Assembly: GCA_004009845.1 (NCBI GenBank)
Contig: RMBW01000010.1
Location: forward strand, 1-64,000
Reading direction: 5' to 3'
DNA: 64,000 nt
From: Davidsoniella eucalypti
Taxonomy: Eukaryota > Ascomycota > Sordariomycetes > Microascales > Ceratocystidaceae
Shown: piece by piece, positions 24,330 through 35,400 of the stretch
How the letters are laid out: every line of letters starts with the position of its first letter
How positions within the stretch are numbered: position 1 is the first letter of the stretch
Program-made: the position numbers and the translations under genes
Notes under the pieces: model-generated
What the model was told of the DNA's origin: nothing
Seen by the model: the letters and a program-made list of their open reading frames with translations, nothing else
The model's database searches: none

Positions 24330-25236
24330 TTAAGCGTTCTTGACGACACCGACCTTGGCGGCTCTCAGCACACGGCCATTAAGCTTGAAGCCCTTCTGCT
24401 GGACATGGAAGACGGAGTTATCCTCCTTATCAGGCTGAGGAGCCATGAAGGTAGCGTCGTGTTCATTGGGGTTGAACTTTTGGCCGTCGGGGTCGAAGCG
24501 CTCGAGGCCATGCTTGGAGAGGGTGCTCACAAGGATATCCTCAGTCATCTTGAGACCCTCGTACAAGCTGAAAAAGTCCTTGGCAAACTCATTCTCGGCG
24601 TGTTCGGCGGCCGGGGCAATACGCTTAGCTTCGGGGACCATGGAGAGAGCGCGGTCTAGGTTGTCCACGCTGTCAATCAGGTCCTTGGCGAATTTCTGGA
24701 TGGCAAAGTCTTTGGCAAGCTTGACGTCCCGCGCAGTACGGTCCTGTAGGTTGCGGAAGTCGGCGACAGATCGAAGGTAGCGGTCCTACATAGAGATAGA
24801 AAAAAGAATGATGCCGTGGTTAGTATGATGGACTTGGATAGACAGAGGTATCAAGGTTGGTCTCCAACGTCATTCTATGATAATGACTCGAATCACACCC
24901 TGGCACAAAGCTAGCACAGACAAGCTATGGGTAAATTCGGAGTACCCGACATACCTTGAAATCGAGGGCCTCCTTCTCCTTGGCCTCAAGCTTCTTCTTC
25001 AGAGCGCTCAGCTCATCGTTCTCCTTGGGAACAGCAGCCTCGCCTTCCTTGGAAGCAGCGGCAGCCTCCTCCTTGGGAGCCTCGGAGCTGTACCACCGAA
25101 GGGCGGACTGGGTGGTGACGGCAGCTGGTATTCTGACGGCCGAAGCAGAAGACAGCGTGAAGGGAGCCTGGATAGCGGCAGAGCGCGAGCGTAGAGCGGC
25201 GGCGCGGGCTGAACGGACGATGGCCTGTCTTAACAT
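24330..25236 (-). CDS. mge1: GrpE-type mitochondrial nucleotide exchange factor
   Basis: Exons 24955-25236 and 24330-24785 give 245 residues. The first about 45 residues are an Arg/Ala/Ser-rich mitochondrial presequence ending near RWYSSEA. A Glu/Lys/Ala-rich coiled coil follows, then the GrpE core: DRYLRSVADFRNLQDRT, KFAKDLIDSVDNLDRAL, the LYEGLKMTEDILV helix, FDPDGQKFNPNEHDA and the beta domain with VQQKGFKLNGRVLRAAKVGV. In the matrix this protein releases ADP from mtHsp70 (Ssc1), driving import and folding. The intron has a GTATGT donor and a TATGTAG acceptor with phase 0. No clear array of heat-shock elements was seen upstream. Confidence 0.96.
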
Positions 25237-26065
25237 CGCGAAGTAAAAAGATGGGGTGTGGATGTCGAAGGTGGTTGGTTGGTGGAAATGGCGTCACAAG
25301 ACTCGATGTTGGATGTGGCAATGTGTTTTGGGAGTAGAGGAAGAGAAATGTATCGAAATTCGAGCAAATATTATTGAATATTGCTAAGCCGGAGAAAATG
25401 AATGGGTAAAGAACCGGTTATTGGTGGTTTATTGTGGACGCTGTGATTAGAAAAAAAAAAGTCAACTGTGAGTGAGTCTCGTGATTTTGTGAAATTTTGA
25501 GAGGAAAACATCTCATCAAAAAAAAATACCGAAAATAAGACCAATTCGCAGAACCACAAAAAATGGAAATCTAGAGCTCCCAAAAAGTGCCTGCCGCCTT
25601 TTTCTTACTATTAGACAAGATGAAAAGCGGATATCCTAGCTAAATGGCCAATGAGGGGCAGTCCGTGTTCAACTACGTAAAAAAATCAAGCTAATTAAGC
25701 AAGAAGGACCTCTAGTATTAGTCCTGTATCTTAGGATACCGAGGTGCTACATAGCTATTAAAGCTCCATTTAAAAATGAATCATTTTTTTTAAAGCAAGA
25801 AGGAACCTAATAAGATGATTTTAGCTCTGCCCCGCCCTTGCCCTCCCGACTCGGCGATGCGAATTAGAGGAAAAGCTGGCGAAGACCCGATCTGATATCA
25901 TGAATCTTAGAATCGAGGTGTCAAATAGAGTAATGAAAAAAGAATCTCTTATAATGTCATATCATTCACTATTAATTTATCTAAATTTTCCTATGCCCAT
26001 GTGAATCTAAAACCTCCGCATCGTATCTTTGCAGTCGTAATTATATAGCCAATATATCCATCGTC
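25237..26065. other. Spacer with mge1 promoter and het-C 3' end
   Basis: About 830 bp, A+T-rich with several A runs. No gene seen. Confidence 0.5.
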
Positions 26066-28773
26066 TTACCATCCGCCACCGTAGTGTGGCTGGCCTCCGT
26101 GTGGCGGCTGGCCTCCGTGTGGCGGCTGGCCTCCGTGTGGCGGCTGACCTCCATATGGGGGTTGGCCGTAGGGAGGCTGGCCATAAGGAGGCTGGCCATA
26201 CGGAGGTTGACCGTACGGCGCACCTTGGGGATGTTGTCCATAAGGCGAATGTGGGCCGTGACCCGGCTGCCCATATGGTGGTGGCTGGGGTAAATGGCCG
26301 CCATAATGCTGCGGGTGGTGCTGGGGATGTTGAGGAGGGTAGTGCTGAGGATAGTGCTGCTGATAATGCTGTTGTGGTTGTTGATACTGCGCCGGCTGTT
26401 GATGAGGCTCACGGTTCTCTGACCCTGTCATCCAGTACGAACTTTGCGCGGTAACTTTTCCTGTCGTTGACTCATCGGGCACAGGTGCCACTGTGACATA
26501 CGATGGGTTCTCGCCCGCATTTGAATATCCGTAGTTTCCATGTACCGCCGTCGTCGGACTTCCGTATGGACGGCCACTGACTTCTGAAGGATTGATTTCG
26601 CGTGTATTGATTTGGCTCCAGAGGCCACCAGCTGTCTTGCCATGACCACAGTCTCCATGACCACCACGAGTCACATTGCCGGGGCCATGAAGGACATGGT
26701 TTTTTCCATGCTTCACACTCTCAGAAGATAGGAGGTGTTCCAACTGATGACGCTTGGGGTGCTCGTCATACCACTTGCGCACAGTATTGTACATATTGCG
26801 CTGGATCTCAATACCGTCACTGCGAAGTGCAGGATGGTGGAAAGTTTGCAAAATATCGTTGACAACCTCATCCACGGGAACACCGTTATTTTCCCAGGCA
26901 TATAGAATACGCCTATAGTCTCCCATGTTAGCATATCAAAACATTGCAATCTTGTGGGGGTCAGCGAACTTACGGGACAGCATATTGTAGAGCAGTAGCG
27001 GCAACACGGCCAGCACATGAGTTCAGAAGGTTGGTGAAGTGGTCCTTGGCCAGCATAGAGTGAGTCGGATCAGTGCAGTGAAAGTTCTTCCACGGCTCCA
27101 ACTGCGAGTTTTCACTGGCGGAGATGATGCCAGACGAGCCATCCTTGAGAGATGCCGAAACAGCTTGGATGATGGGGCGAATGAACGGGGCAAGAAGCCC
27201 CAGAACAAAAGCGGTCAGTCTCTCGCTGATGGTATCAAGGAGCTTCTCGAGACCGGGGATCTTGGTGATGAAGCTATGAATAGCACGTGCAATCTTATCA
27301 CGGAACTCTAAGATAGGGTAGATCTTTCTTGCAGTCTCAACAGGATCAAAATCAGCACTCATACCAGGCACAATGTTTGTATTTCCAGCAGCCCGAACAT
27401 TGATATCTTCTTGCTGTTCAGAACTTGAGCGCAGTTCGCGGGCCTGAGAAGCAAAGGCCACGCCCAAGCCGGGGAGTTGTCCCAGCATGGAAATGAATTC
27501 GTTCGATTTACCACTGGATTCCTCGCTGAAGCCACGGCTATTGCCGCCGGCTCCGAACTGAACCTTTTCGGCATCCAGGAGGGCAACATCGACCTCGTCA
27601 ACCTCGGCCTGGGTGAAGTGATCGGTAGCTTCACCGATGACAGAGTGCAGGAAATCAACAGCACCGAAAGTGCCCGTCACGAGAGGAAACACGGACTTGC
27701 CATTGATGTTGATGCGCGAGTTGGCACCACAATGGGCAAAAACTTGTTGGTGGCCCATTTCAATGAGCGCCAGCTCACAATAGTTGCTGTGAGCACTGAA
27801 GTCTTCCAGGCAGTGGAGAGCCTGGCCCAAGCATCTAAGGGCTTCACACAGGTCAGACTCTTTGCCTTTGCGATTCGAGCCACTGGTGTATAGACGCCCG
27901 TAATGGATGCTACGAGCAAAGCTGTAGCGTAAGTATCCGGCACTAGTCGACCAATCGCCACTCTCGTTGGCGATATAGTTCTTCATACCAGTATTCATAT
28001 CAATTTCGGTCTCGATGGGTTGAACGGGGCCACGCAGGCGCTCGTCATATTTGCGGGCATCTTCACCATCAGCGTAGCCTAGGGGGTTGTCGATATGCTC
28101 CTCAGCACGGTAAACACCGAGGCGCTCTGAGGTGACCTCGAACTCTTCGGTGGCATAGCCGAAGGACATGAACGATAACACCCAAATCTGATCATGCACG
28201 TTAGTAGATGCCAATAGTGTACAAAAAGCAATGCATTACTTACTAGGACGCGGATAGTTTCAGCGTTGACTGGACCCTTCAGACTGCCCACATCGACAGC
28301 CTGGGAGTAATCACGAAGCCAGTTGCCAAAGTAGACTCGCTTGATTGCCATGGTGCTCCATTTCTTGCCTTGTAAGAAGGCGATGGTCGCCAGCATATCC
28401 TCGATATCTGCGCATCGTAAATTAGTATCGTAATAGAGTTTGCGCAACACAGCATCATTAAGTGCGTTGGTGTACAACCGTCGCGTTTATGGCGGGGGAG
28501 GGGCACAAAAAAAAAATAGCCGGGGATCACGAAGAGAAAAGAACGACAGAGAAAACTACGGGTGCTAACGAACCTCCATGACGCCAGTTGTGGCCTTCAA
28601 CCTATCGCGGAATGTTAGTAGAGCCGATGAATACGATCAAAGGGCGACAAACGCACTTGAGAGATAGAGGGGATGTTGCCGGCGCCAAACGCAGATACTT
28701 TGGACGGCAGAACTAGCAGCACGATGGCAAGCATCAGCAGCCACGAGTGGCGCTGGATCGACGACAAGCTCAT
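26066..28773 (-). CDS. het-C: HET-C heterokaryon incompatibility-type protein
   Basis: Five exons: 28657-28773, 28574-28601, 28244-28407, 26974-28187 and 26066-26912, coding 789 residues. A signal peptide (MSLSSIQRH, then a Leu/Val core ending KVSAFGAG) is followed by the family block VEGHNWRHGDIEDML, RVYFGNWLRDYSQA, FGYATEEFEV, LGQALHCLEDFSAHSNYCEL and NSCAGRVAATALQYAVPRI. The C-terminus is Gln/Pro/His/Gly-rich with tandem PPYGQ and PPHGGQ units. In Neurospora crassa, allelic differences at het-C trigger cell death after hyphal fusion together with a linked partner; whether this copy has an incompatibility function is unknown. All donors are GT and exon 2 is only 28 nt. The next gene upstream is divergent, 1.5 kb away. 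No NLR-like partner (such as pin-c) is visible within this window. Confidence 0.93.
26084..26216 (-). repeat. Tandem coding repeats in het-C C-terminus
   Basis: On the minus strand the last coding exon carries about four near-identical 18-nt units (PPHGGQ) followed upstream by about four 15-nt units (PPYGQ). The nucleotide identity between the 18-nt copies is high, so copy number may vary between strains. Confidence 0.8.
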
Positions 28774-30303
28774 GATCGCAGCGATAGAGATAGAGGGGGA
28801 TAGCGGAAGAGGTTTTGGTCTGAAATGCGGTGTAAATGGCTCGACGATGGAATAAGATCAAAAGTCGAGGTGATGCCAGAGAAAAGAAGTGAAGAAAAGG
28901 GAAGAGTTGTCAGATGCAGCTAAAAGGCACCGAAGAATAGAGGGGTCTCTCTACTACTGTTATTACTAGTTGGTCTTACTCGGCTGCGGCTGTTGTTTCT
29001 TTTTCGAGTCATTCAGTTGCTCCCTATATTTCTTGCCAGGCTTCTAAAGGAGCGTTTTACAGCTCTAGCACCAGCTCCAGGCGCTATCACTAGCAGCAAC
29101 AGAAGCTAATACCCGGATCAGGACTTATTGCCAACGGTAGCGAGTGTCTTGCGAACCAAAAGGCGATCTTTTGCGTGCTGGCTAGCTTGCATTTATGACG
29201 CTTACCTTGCTTTGGTGCCTGCTGATGCACGGCCACATGCACACTCGAATGGCTTACTGGTCTTTTTTGGTTTTTTTCTGCATTTTTTGGCATTTTCTAC
29301 GGTGTGCCTTGTGGGCGGTGCGGAAAGTGGCTCCGCCGGCGAAGAGGAGGAGGCCTCGGCATCGTGATCAGCTTGGCATTTATAATCGCACTGTACACAG
29401 AGGTGCATTCTATATGAGTGTGTACGGTGTTAAGCGGTCTGTTTTACACTGTGTCTCTATCGTGGCTACATCACTCGAGGCCAATCGATGACGCTCACTA
29501 GATCAATCCAGAATAGCAGAAAAGCGATCCGCTATTGTGTAGGCCTCGTTCGCTAAGCACCAGAGTGGGATAGGGTTTCCTTCGCTATCTGGTAGCACGC
29601 GACAGTCCCTGGATCTGACAATAAAGGCTCTCTAGATGGTCGGTCGTTCTTTGTGAGACTTGATATATATTGATCCCCACAAGTGACCAACTACGTCTCA
29701 ACATGTTGGTTGAGTAGCAACTCATTCGTTTCTTGACACTACAACCATCCTATTCCCGATTGGACAAATTTGACGGTCGCAGATTTCTCTGGACATCAAA
29801 GATAACAGCCATACTTCCATGAGGTTATATCGACCACCTATTTCTTTGCTCGTCATAATGCCATCATAGAATGCCGTCGAAGCTTGCAAATCCTGCCGTC
29901 ATCAGAAGGTTTTTGGTCCTTTTTCTATATTGTTACAAAGCAACAACACAAAAAAGAGGGGCTATCAGTGATCTAGACAAGCTTTATAAGCTTTTATAGC
30001 TTCTTCCGGGATGTCTTCAAGATGCTGTGTTAGGAAATTGTACTACTTTGAGTATTAGTTCACAGCTATTAAATAAATAAATAAAAAAGGCCGATGCTGG
30101 GAGCAGAGTATTTGTTGATTTATGGCCCGCCATACCAAGACACAAAGCTAGCAAAAGTATAAAAGCGTCCATTCAGACTACTTGGACTCATTAAGATTTC
30201 TTCTGCTCCTGTGCAATATTCAAGAGCTATCACTTTCTATCTAGCTAATAACATCTCACCTACTCTCAATCAAACCCATCTTTCTATCGCCATTTCTTCC
30301 ACC
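28774..30303. promoter_or_regulatory. Divergent intergenic region of het-C and the MDR reductase
   Basis: About 1.5 kb between divergent starts. A TATA-like element TATAAAA lies at 30158-30164, about 145 bp upstream of the reductase ATG, with a pyrimidine-rich leader after it. No further gene is recognised. Confidence 0.5.
30158..30164 (+). promoter_or_regulatory. TATA box of the MDR reductase gene
   Basis: The sequence AGTATAAAAGCG has a canonical TATAAAA core at a suitable distance (about 140 bp) from the ATG at 30304, leaving roughly 110 bp of leader. Confidence 0.45.
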
Positions 30304-31506
30304 ATGTCGTCTAACCGTGCTATCAAGATTGTAGAAACCGGCAAGGTCGAAATCGCCTCCGTTCCAGTTCCGAAGCTAAAGGCCGGCGATGATTATATCT
30401 TGGTCAAAGTGGCCGCCGTGGCCATCAACCCGACCGATTGGAAGCGCATCGATGCTGCGGGGCCCATCGGCTGTCTGAACTGCCATGTTGGCTGCGATTA
30501 TGCCGGCATCGTCGAGGAGGTTGGCTCCGGCGTCACGAAGCCCTTCAAAAAGGGCGATCGCATTGCCGGTATGGCCAACGGATCGTGAGTTCGTCTTACA
30601 TGTGTCTTCTTCGTCTGGCTTACTGATGTTATCTTCCCAGAAACGGCCTCCGCCCTGCTGATGGCACATTCGCCAACTACATCACCGTCAAGGGCGATGT
30701 TCAGATAAAGATTCCCGACAACCTGGCCGATGAGCAGGCTGCTACTCTCGGTATCGGTATCTCTACAGTAGTAAGTCGCTCTGCGATCCATACATGTAAT
30801 GAACCGTTATAAACTGACAACCTAACAGGGCCAAGGTCTCTACCAAGTCCTGGGACTCCCTCTACCCGACACCAATGCTGTATCTTCTCCCTCGACCTCA
30901 CTCGATCCTTCCAAGACCATCCTAATCTACGGTGGTAGCGGTGCCATGGGAAACCTGGGTATCCAGTTTGCGAAGCTTTCGGGCTTCACCGTCATCGCGA
31001 CCAGCAGCCCTCGCAACTTCGATCTCTGCAAGTCTCTTGGCGCCGACCACACCTTTGACTACAACAGCCCGACGGCCGCTGCCGATATTCGTAAACTGAC
31101 TAACGACAAGCTGGCCTACGCATGGGACACTATCTCGGAGCCGGCGACCGGCACCTTCTGCGGTAACGCCATGTCCACTAGCGGCGGCAAGTACTCTGCC
31201 CTGCTCCCCGGCTCTGAAGCTTCCCTGAAAGAGGCCAACCCTGCTGTCGAGCCGGGTTCGTCGCTCGCATACACCATCTTCGGAGAGCCTCTCCGTTTCT
31301 TCGGTGATTTGCCGGCAAACCCGTCACACTTTGAGTTCGCCAAGACGTTCTGGGAACTGTCCTACCATCTACTCAGCCAGGGCAAGATCAAGACTTCGGT
31401 GGTTGAGAAGAACAGCGGCGGGTCGGGCTTGGAGGGTGTGTTAATCGGACTAGACAAGCTCCGCAAGCAACAGGTCAGTGGTGTAAAGCTAGTCTATACC
31501 ATCTAG
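30304..31506 (+). CDS. MDR-family zinc-binding-dehydrogenase-like (trans-enoyl) reductase
   Basis: Exons 30304-30584, 30641-30770 and 30829-31506 code 362 residues. It belongs to the medium-chain dehydrogenase/reductase superfamily and resembles fungal toxD/LovC-type enoyl reductases and quinone oxidoreductases. The GroES-like half has VAINPTDWKRID, VGCDYAGIVEEVG and FKKGDRIAG. The nucleotide-binding half has ILIYGGSGAMGNLGIQFAKLSG and a following SLGADHTFDYNS. The Cys/His ligands of the catalytic zinc of true alcohol dehydrogenases are missing, as in enoyl reductases; NADPH use is inferred. The ATG at 30304 (ACCATGTCG) is preferred; an in-frame ATG at 30211 would add 31 residues that look like leader. 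No polyketide synthase lies nearby, so a biosynthetic role cannot be assigned. It is convergent with the DUF7053 gene, 167 bp away. Confidence 0.88.
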
Positions 31507-31673
31507 AGTCGGCGCTTGTAGTAATGTAGCCAGCCAACAGCTTGGTTTTCATTGATACTATCACAATTTAATACAGAAAATGCCAAGCAGACCCTAATCT
31601 TGAGACATAGAACAGCAATGGATATCATTTTCCCTAAAACAAATACCGCCTCATCGGCTTCAATATGCTACTA

Positions 31674-32426
31674 TCAATACTCAGCTGCGCCAACCCTCAT
31701 CTTATCATTAACCTCGTTGATTATCTTATCGCACAGCTCGCGATGTGCCTTTTCTATATTCTTCGCCACAAAGCTCATCATAAACTTATTTGCCTCCGCC
31801 GTCAATACCTCCACCAGTTCATAACGCGGACTGCCATCCTGATCTCTAACAGGCACCACACGTCCGCATTCATCCTGCTGTGTAGCAATGACCACGCGAT
31901 ACTCAGACCATAAGACGACTCCCGCCGGCGCATCAGCACGTACGCGCAGGCCATCGGGAACAGTCTGAAATGTAGCTGGAAAGCTGATAGTGCGCGCATA
32001 AACTCCCGGTACGATGCTAACACGCTCGTAGATTTGGAAGGCTACGGGGACGCCATCGGCTGTAGGATTAGAGCCGGTGCTGCTCCTGTCCCGATCTTGT
32101 GGGCGCCAGTCTGGGTTCTCTGTGTGCGACTGTGGTGGTAAGCAGTAGGCGTCGGCGGCACCGCCGGGCTGGAATCGAGGCGGGACGGCGCCAAAGAAAG
32201 GATCGGTATCGGCACCGGTAGGCGGAGACGAGAGGGCATCGTAGCGTGTTACGAGGGCTTGGCTACGGATTACGGGCTCTAGAGAGTGTAGAGCGGCGGT
32301 GATTGCGGCCGGGTTGATGTGCGCGGGGATCGGGATGCGGATTCGCAGATGGTGTTGCTTATGGCGGCGACGAGTGGTAGATGACCCGAGTGGGAAGGGC
32401 ACCGCAAGGGCAGTTGTAGAAGCCAT
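31674..32426 (-). CDS. DUF7053-domain protein
   Basis: A single exon of 250 residues starting MASTTALAVPF; an in-frame upstream ATG would add 18 residues. The pattern is that of fungal DUF7053 proteins: an N-terminal strand after a basic RRRHKQHHLRIRIPIP segment, a disordered Pro/Asp-rich linker (about 70-125), IYERVSIVPGVYARTISFPATFQTVPDGLRVRADAPAGV, and a C-terminal helix with FMMSFVAKNIEKAHRELCDKIINEV. The domain has a START/SRPBCC-like strand-helix order, which would suggest ligand binding, but no function is established to my knowledge. It is convergent with the MDR reductase and followed upstream by a 7-kb gene-poor tract. Confidence 0.8.
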   Translation of the reverse strand: MASTTALAVPFPLGSSTTRRRHKQHHLRIRIPIPAHINPAAITAALHSLEPVIRSQALVTRYDALSSPPTGADTDPFFGAVPPRFQPGGAADAYCLPPQSHTENPDWRPQDRDRSSTGSNPTADGVPVAFQIYERVSIVPGVYARTISFPATFQTVPDGLRVRADAPAGVVLWSEYRVVIATQQDECGRVVPVRDQDGSPRYELVEVLTAEANKFMMSFVAKNIEKAHRELCDKIINEVNDKMRVGAAEY

Positions 32427-35400
32427 TCTTGGCAATATTTCTCGGATGGAATGGTATAAAGATATATACAAGCGCCGCAACGATATAAGCGTAATCGCAC
32501 AAAGACTAGTAGTAAGCCCGGTTGGTATGCGACGTACTAAAGATGTCGGCAGCCAGAACAGTAGGTATTTCTTTGAACGGCAGTGATAGAACGATGTCGG
32601 GAAATCTCCAAGCCAGTATCGCCAATGCTTTGTGTCAAGATGAGCGACGAGGTTGCTTTATCTCCTTTTCTTGCTTTTGAAGGTTGGCTGAAGTTATCCA
32701 AGCCAAGGCTGATTCTCGGAGACTAATAGCATGCTTTCCAACATCACCTTCTTGCAGTCTTTTTGTTTTTCCCGCCGAAGAAATCGATCGTCGTGATGCT
32801 GTTCGCCCGTCTACTTTGCCGCCGCGCTAACCTGCTGTTTGTGTTCCCACTACAACTCTAGTCTAAACTTAGTTAATTGTTCATCGAGCAACGCCCTGGT
32901 CTTGCAGTCTTGGACGCTAAGGCTGCGTCTAAGCTCCCTAAATATGCCTAGCCAGCGCCCTATACATACTATAGTAGCGTTTAATGGGCGGCTTCAAAGG
33001 TTTCCGATTGCTACGCCACCACATCAGGTTGTTCTTCACGCTTTTCCTATGTTCTTTGAGGTTAAAGTCGGTTTCAAAGCGCCCCAAAATAGGCATGTCA
33101 AGGGACGGATTCTTCCCGCCCAGTCATCAGTAAAAAGCCAAAAAAGAAAACATGTCAGACCGTCTTTCTTCTCTCTCTTTATTTTAAGGGGCGTCGCAAA
33201 AGCGGGCTTACCATAGTAACCAAACACATAATTATCCTCGTCTTGGGACGATATGCAGATGCCTGCGCATAGACCAATAATCCAGATTGTCAATGCTAGA
33301 CCACAGAACGCGGTTAAAGGAAGAAGTATACATGTATACTTACATAACAACATGGAAGAACCAAAAGAAGGCCTGGAAGACAATTCTGGCATGTTCACAG
33401 ACAAAGCTTTGTTCCAGATCTCCAGTCATCCTTCCTCGAGTTTTTTTTGTCTAGACCATTGCATATTCCCCAGCCGGCATCATAGATAAAAGAAACGGAG
33501 TATATAAAATAGATGTACAAGAGGCTAAAACCCAGTCGGAATTCTTAGTGCCGTTTTATCTCGCCCCAGATTATCATGAGGCAGGCTGGGGTCTTAACCG
33601 ACTATGATCGAGAGCCCAGATCCGTGTGGCCCATAAGTACATACTGTGATGTACACTTCTCTCCACACAGAGATTCATTGCGTCGGTTGTCATCCGTTCT
33701 AGGGATGAGATACACTGATACGCAAAGCCCAAAGGTATCCATTCGAGTGTTGTCTGCCACGTATTCACGTCGCTTATAAGCAAGGCGACGAACTGCGAAA
33801 CAAACGGCAGCATTTTGACGAATCTATCTGCATTAGTTGGATACATAAAATAGTTGTTGTGTGCGCAAAAACCTCCTTTGGGTCGCGTCTTTTGCTCGAA
33901 AGTTGGCCGATTCTTGGTGACTAACAAACTAGTCGGCTTCGAACCGGCACATCACTATGTAGTATGGCAGAGCGCATTGTATGTAGAAACTCCGTTTCGG
34001 GTCGCAAGGACTCCAAGTATTGGGTCAAAATGCATTTTCTTTTCGATTTAGTTCTGTCTTAACTCTGGCTCGCCTCAATATAACCCCAAGTTACGTCATT
34101 CGTATGTATGGGCTCCAGACCGATATGCATATGTTCAAACCTTGGCGTTGTTTGTAGAGTTTTCTTTGCTGGCGAAGACAATTTGCGGTGGGTTGGCAAT
34201 GAGTTGGCTAAGCATTACGCTTAGATGCAAAAAAAGATGCATGAAATCCGTCATTCCGCTGTGTCTTTGCTATTGTAGATCAAGCCGTTGAGAAATATAT
34301 ACATTTCGTCCTAACCCTTCAGCATATTCAACCAGTATAACCCTAGTATGTCAACTTCATTATTTCTCAAACACATGACACGATCACGATTTTAGTAGAT
34401 GGTACCTTTTGAGTCACAAATTCCCAACAAGGCGTTACATGAAGCATCGAAAGATTGGATTCATGGAAATAAAGTCAAAATAGTACCAAGCCTTCTCCAT
34501 CGCCCATCCCACGATGTGACCACCAAACTTTCGAGTACAACACTGTGACAGTTTTAGCTGAATCCTTAATCTTCCAGTTACTTAGTCAGATATATTTGTA
34601 TCCTCAACTACAAGGAAGTCGCCTATAGGAAATCCTGCGATTTCACCATGAATGCCTCTTCCTCGCTAGCTCACAGGCTGTTCTAGAAAGCCGAAAGTTT
34701 TATGATGGCAGCAAGGGAAAGTTCTTCTCAGACACCGAGACAGCGATTACATATATATTCATGTTATGTATATGTATCTAACTATAAGTAAAACATCTTG
34801 TTTGCGAGCCAACAGTAATATCCGAGAAAAAAACGGGTGCTGTTTGTTGCCTTAACCTCCGCATCACTTTCTATGTTTATGCACAAGAGCAGCAACTTGG
34901 TCGCGTGGAAATTGTATCAATGTATGTTGCTATTCAGTTGCTATTGTGGTATCGTCTATGGAATATTTCGTGTTTGTAGATATGCTAGAAGTCTTGCCTG
35001 TATATTCCGAGTAGACGACATCAAAGTTATAATACATTTACAGTCGATTCATTGTTGGTGGGGAATATAATTCAAAGAATTGAAACTACTGTCGAAGCTT
35101 CATGAGAGGCTTAGTCTACCAATAGCTTCTTATAACTATATAGAGTTCATATATTTGGTTTGTTTCCAACTTGGGGATTGTGGCTTGCTTTTGTAGAATC
35201 TCTACCGATCTGTAGACAATCACGATCGGCTCCTTTTGTATATAGAGTTAGTAGCTACAAGATTACAGATATCTTCGGCACAGCTTCTCACCGCCCATTA
35301 GAGCTGGAACTATGGTTGGTGGTATAGCTATTATACTACATGTAGCTATTAGTTATACAGATGTAAGATTAATATGAAAAAAAAATTTGTTCAAGTAATG

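Noticed and set aside
33920..33990. B-box-like word (GGTTCGAAGCC on the minus strand) suggesting a tRNA
   Set aside because: No matching acceptor stem, D-arm or anticodon stem could be drawn around it, and the T-stem has a mismatch.
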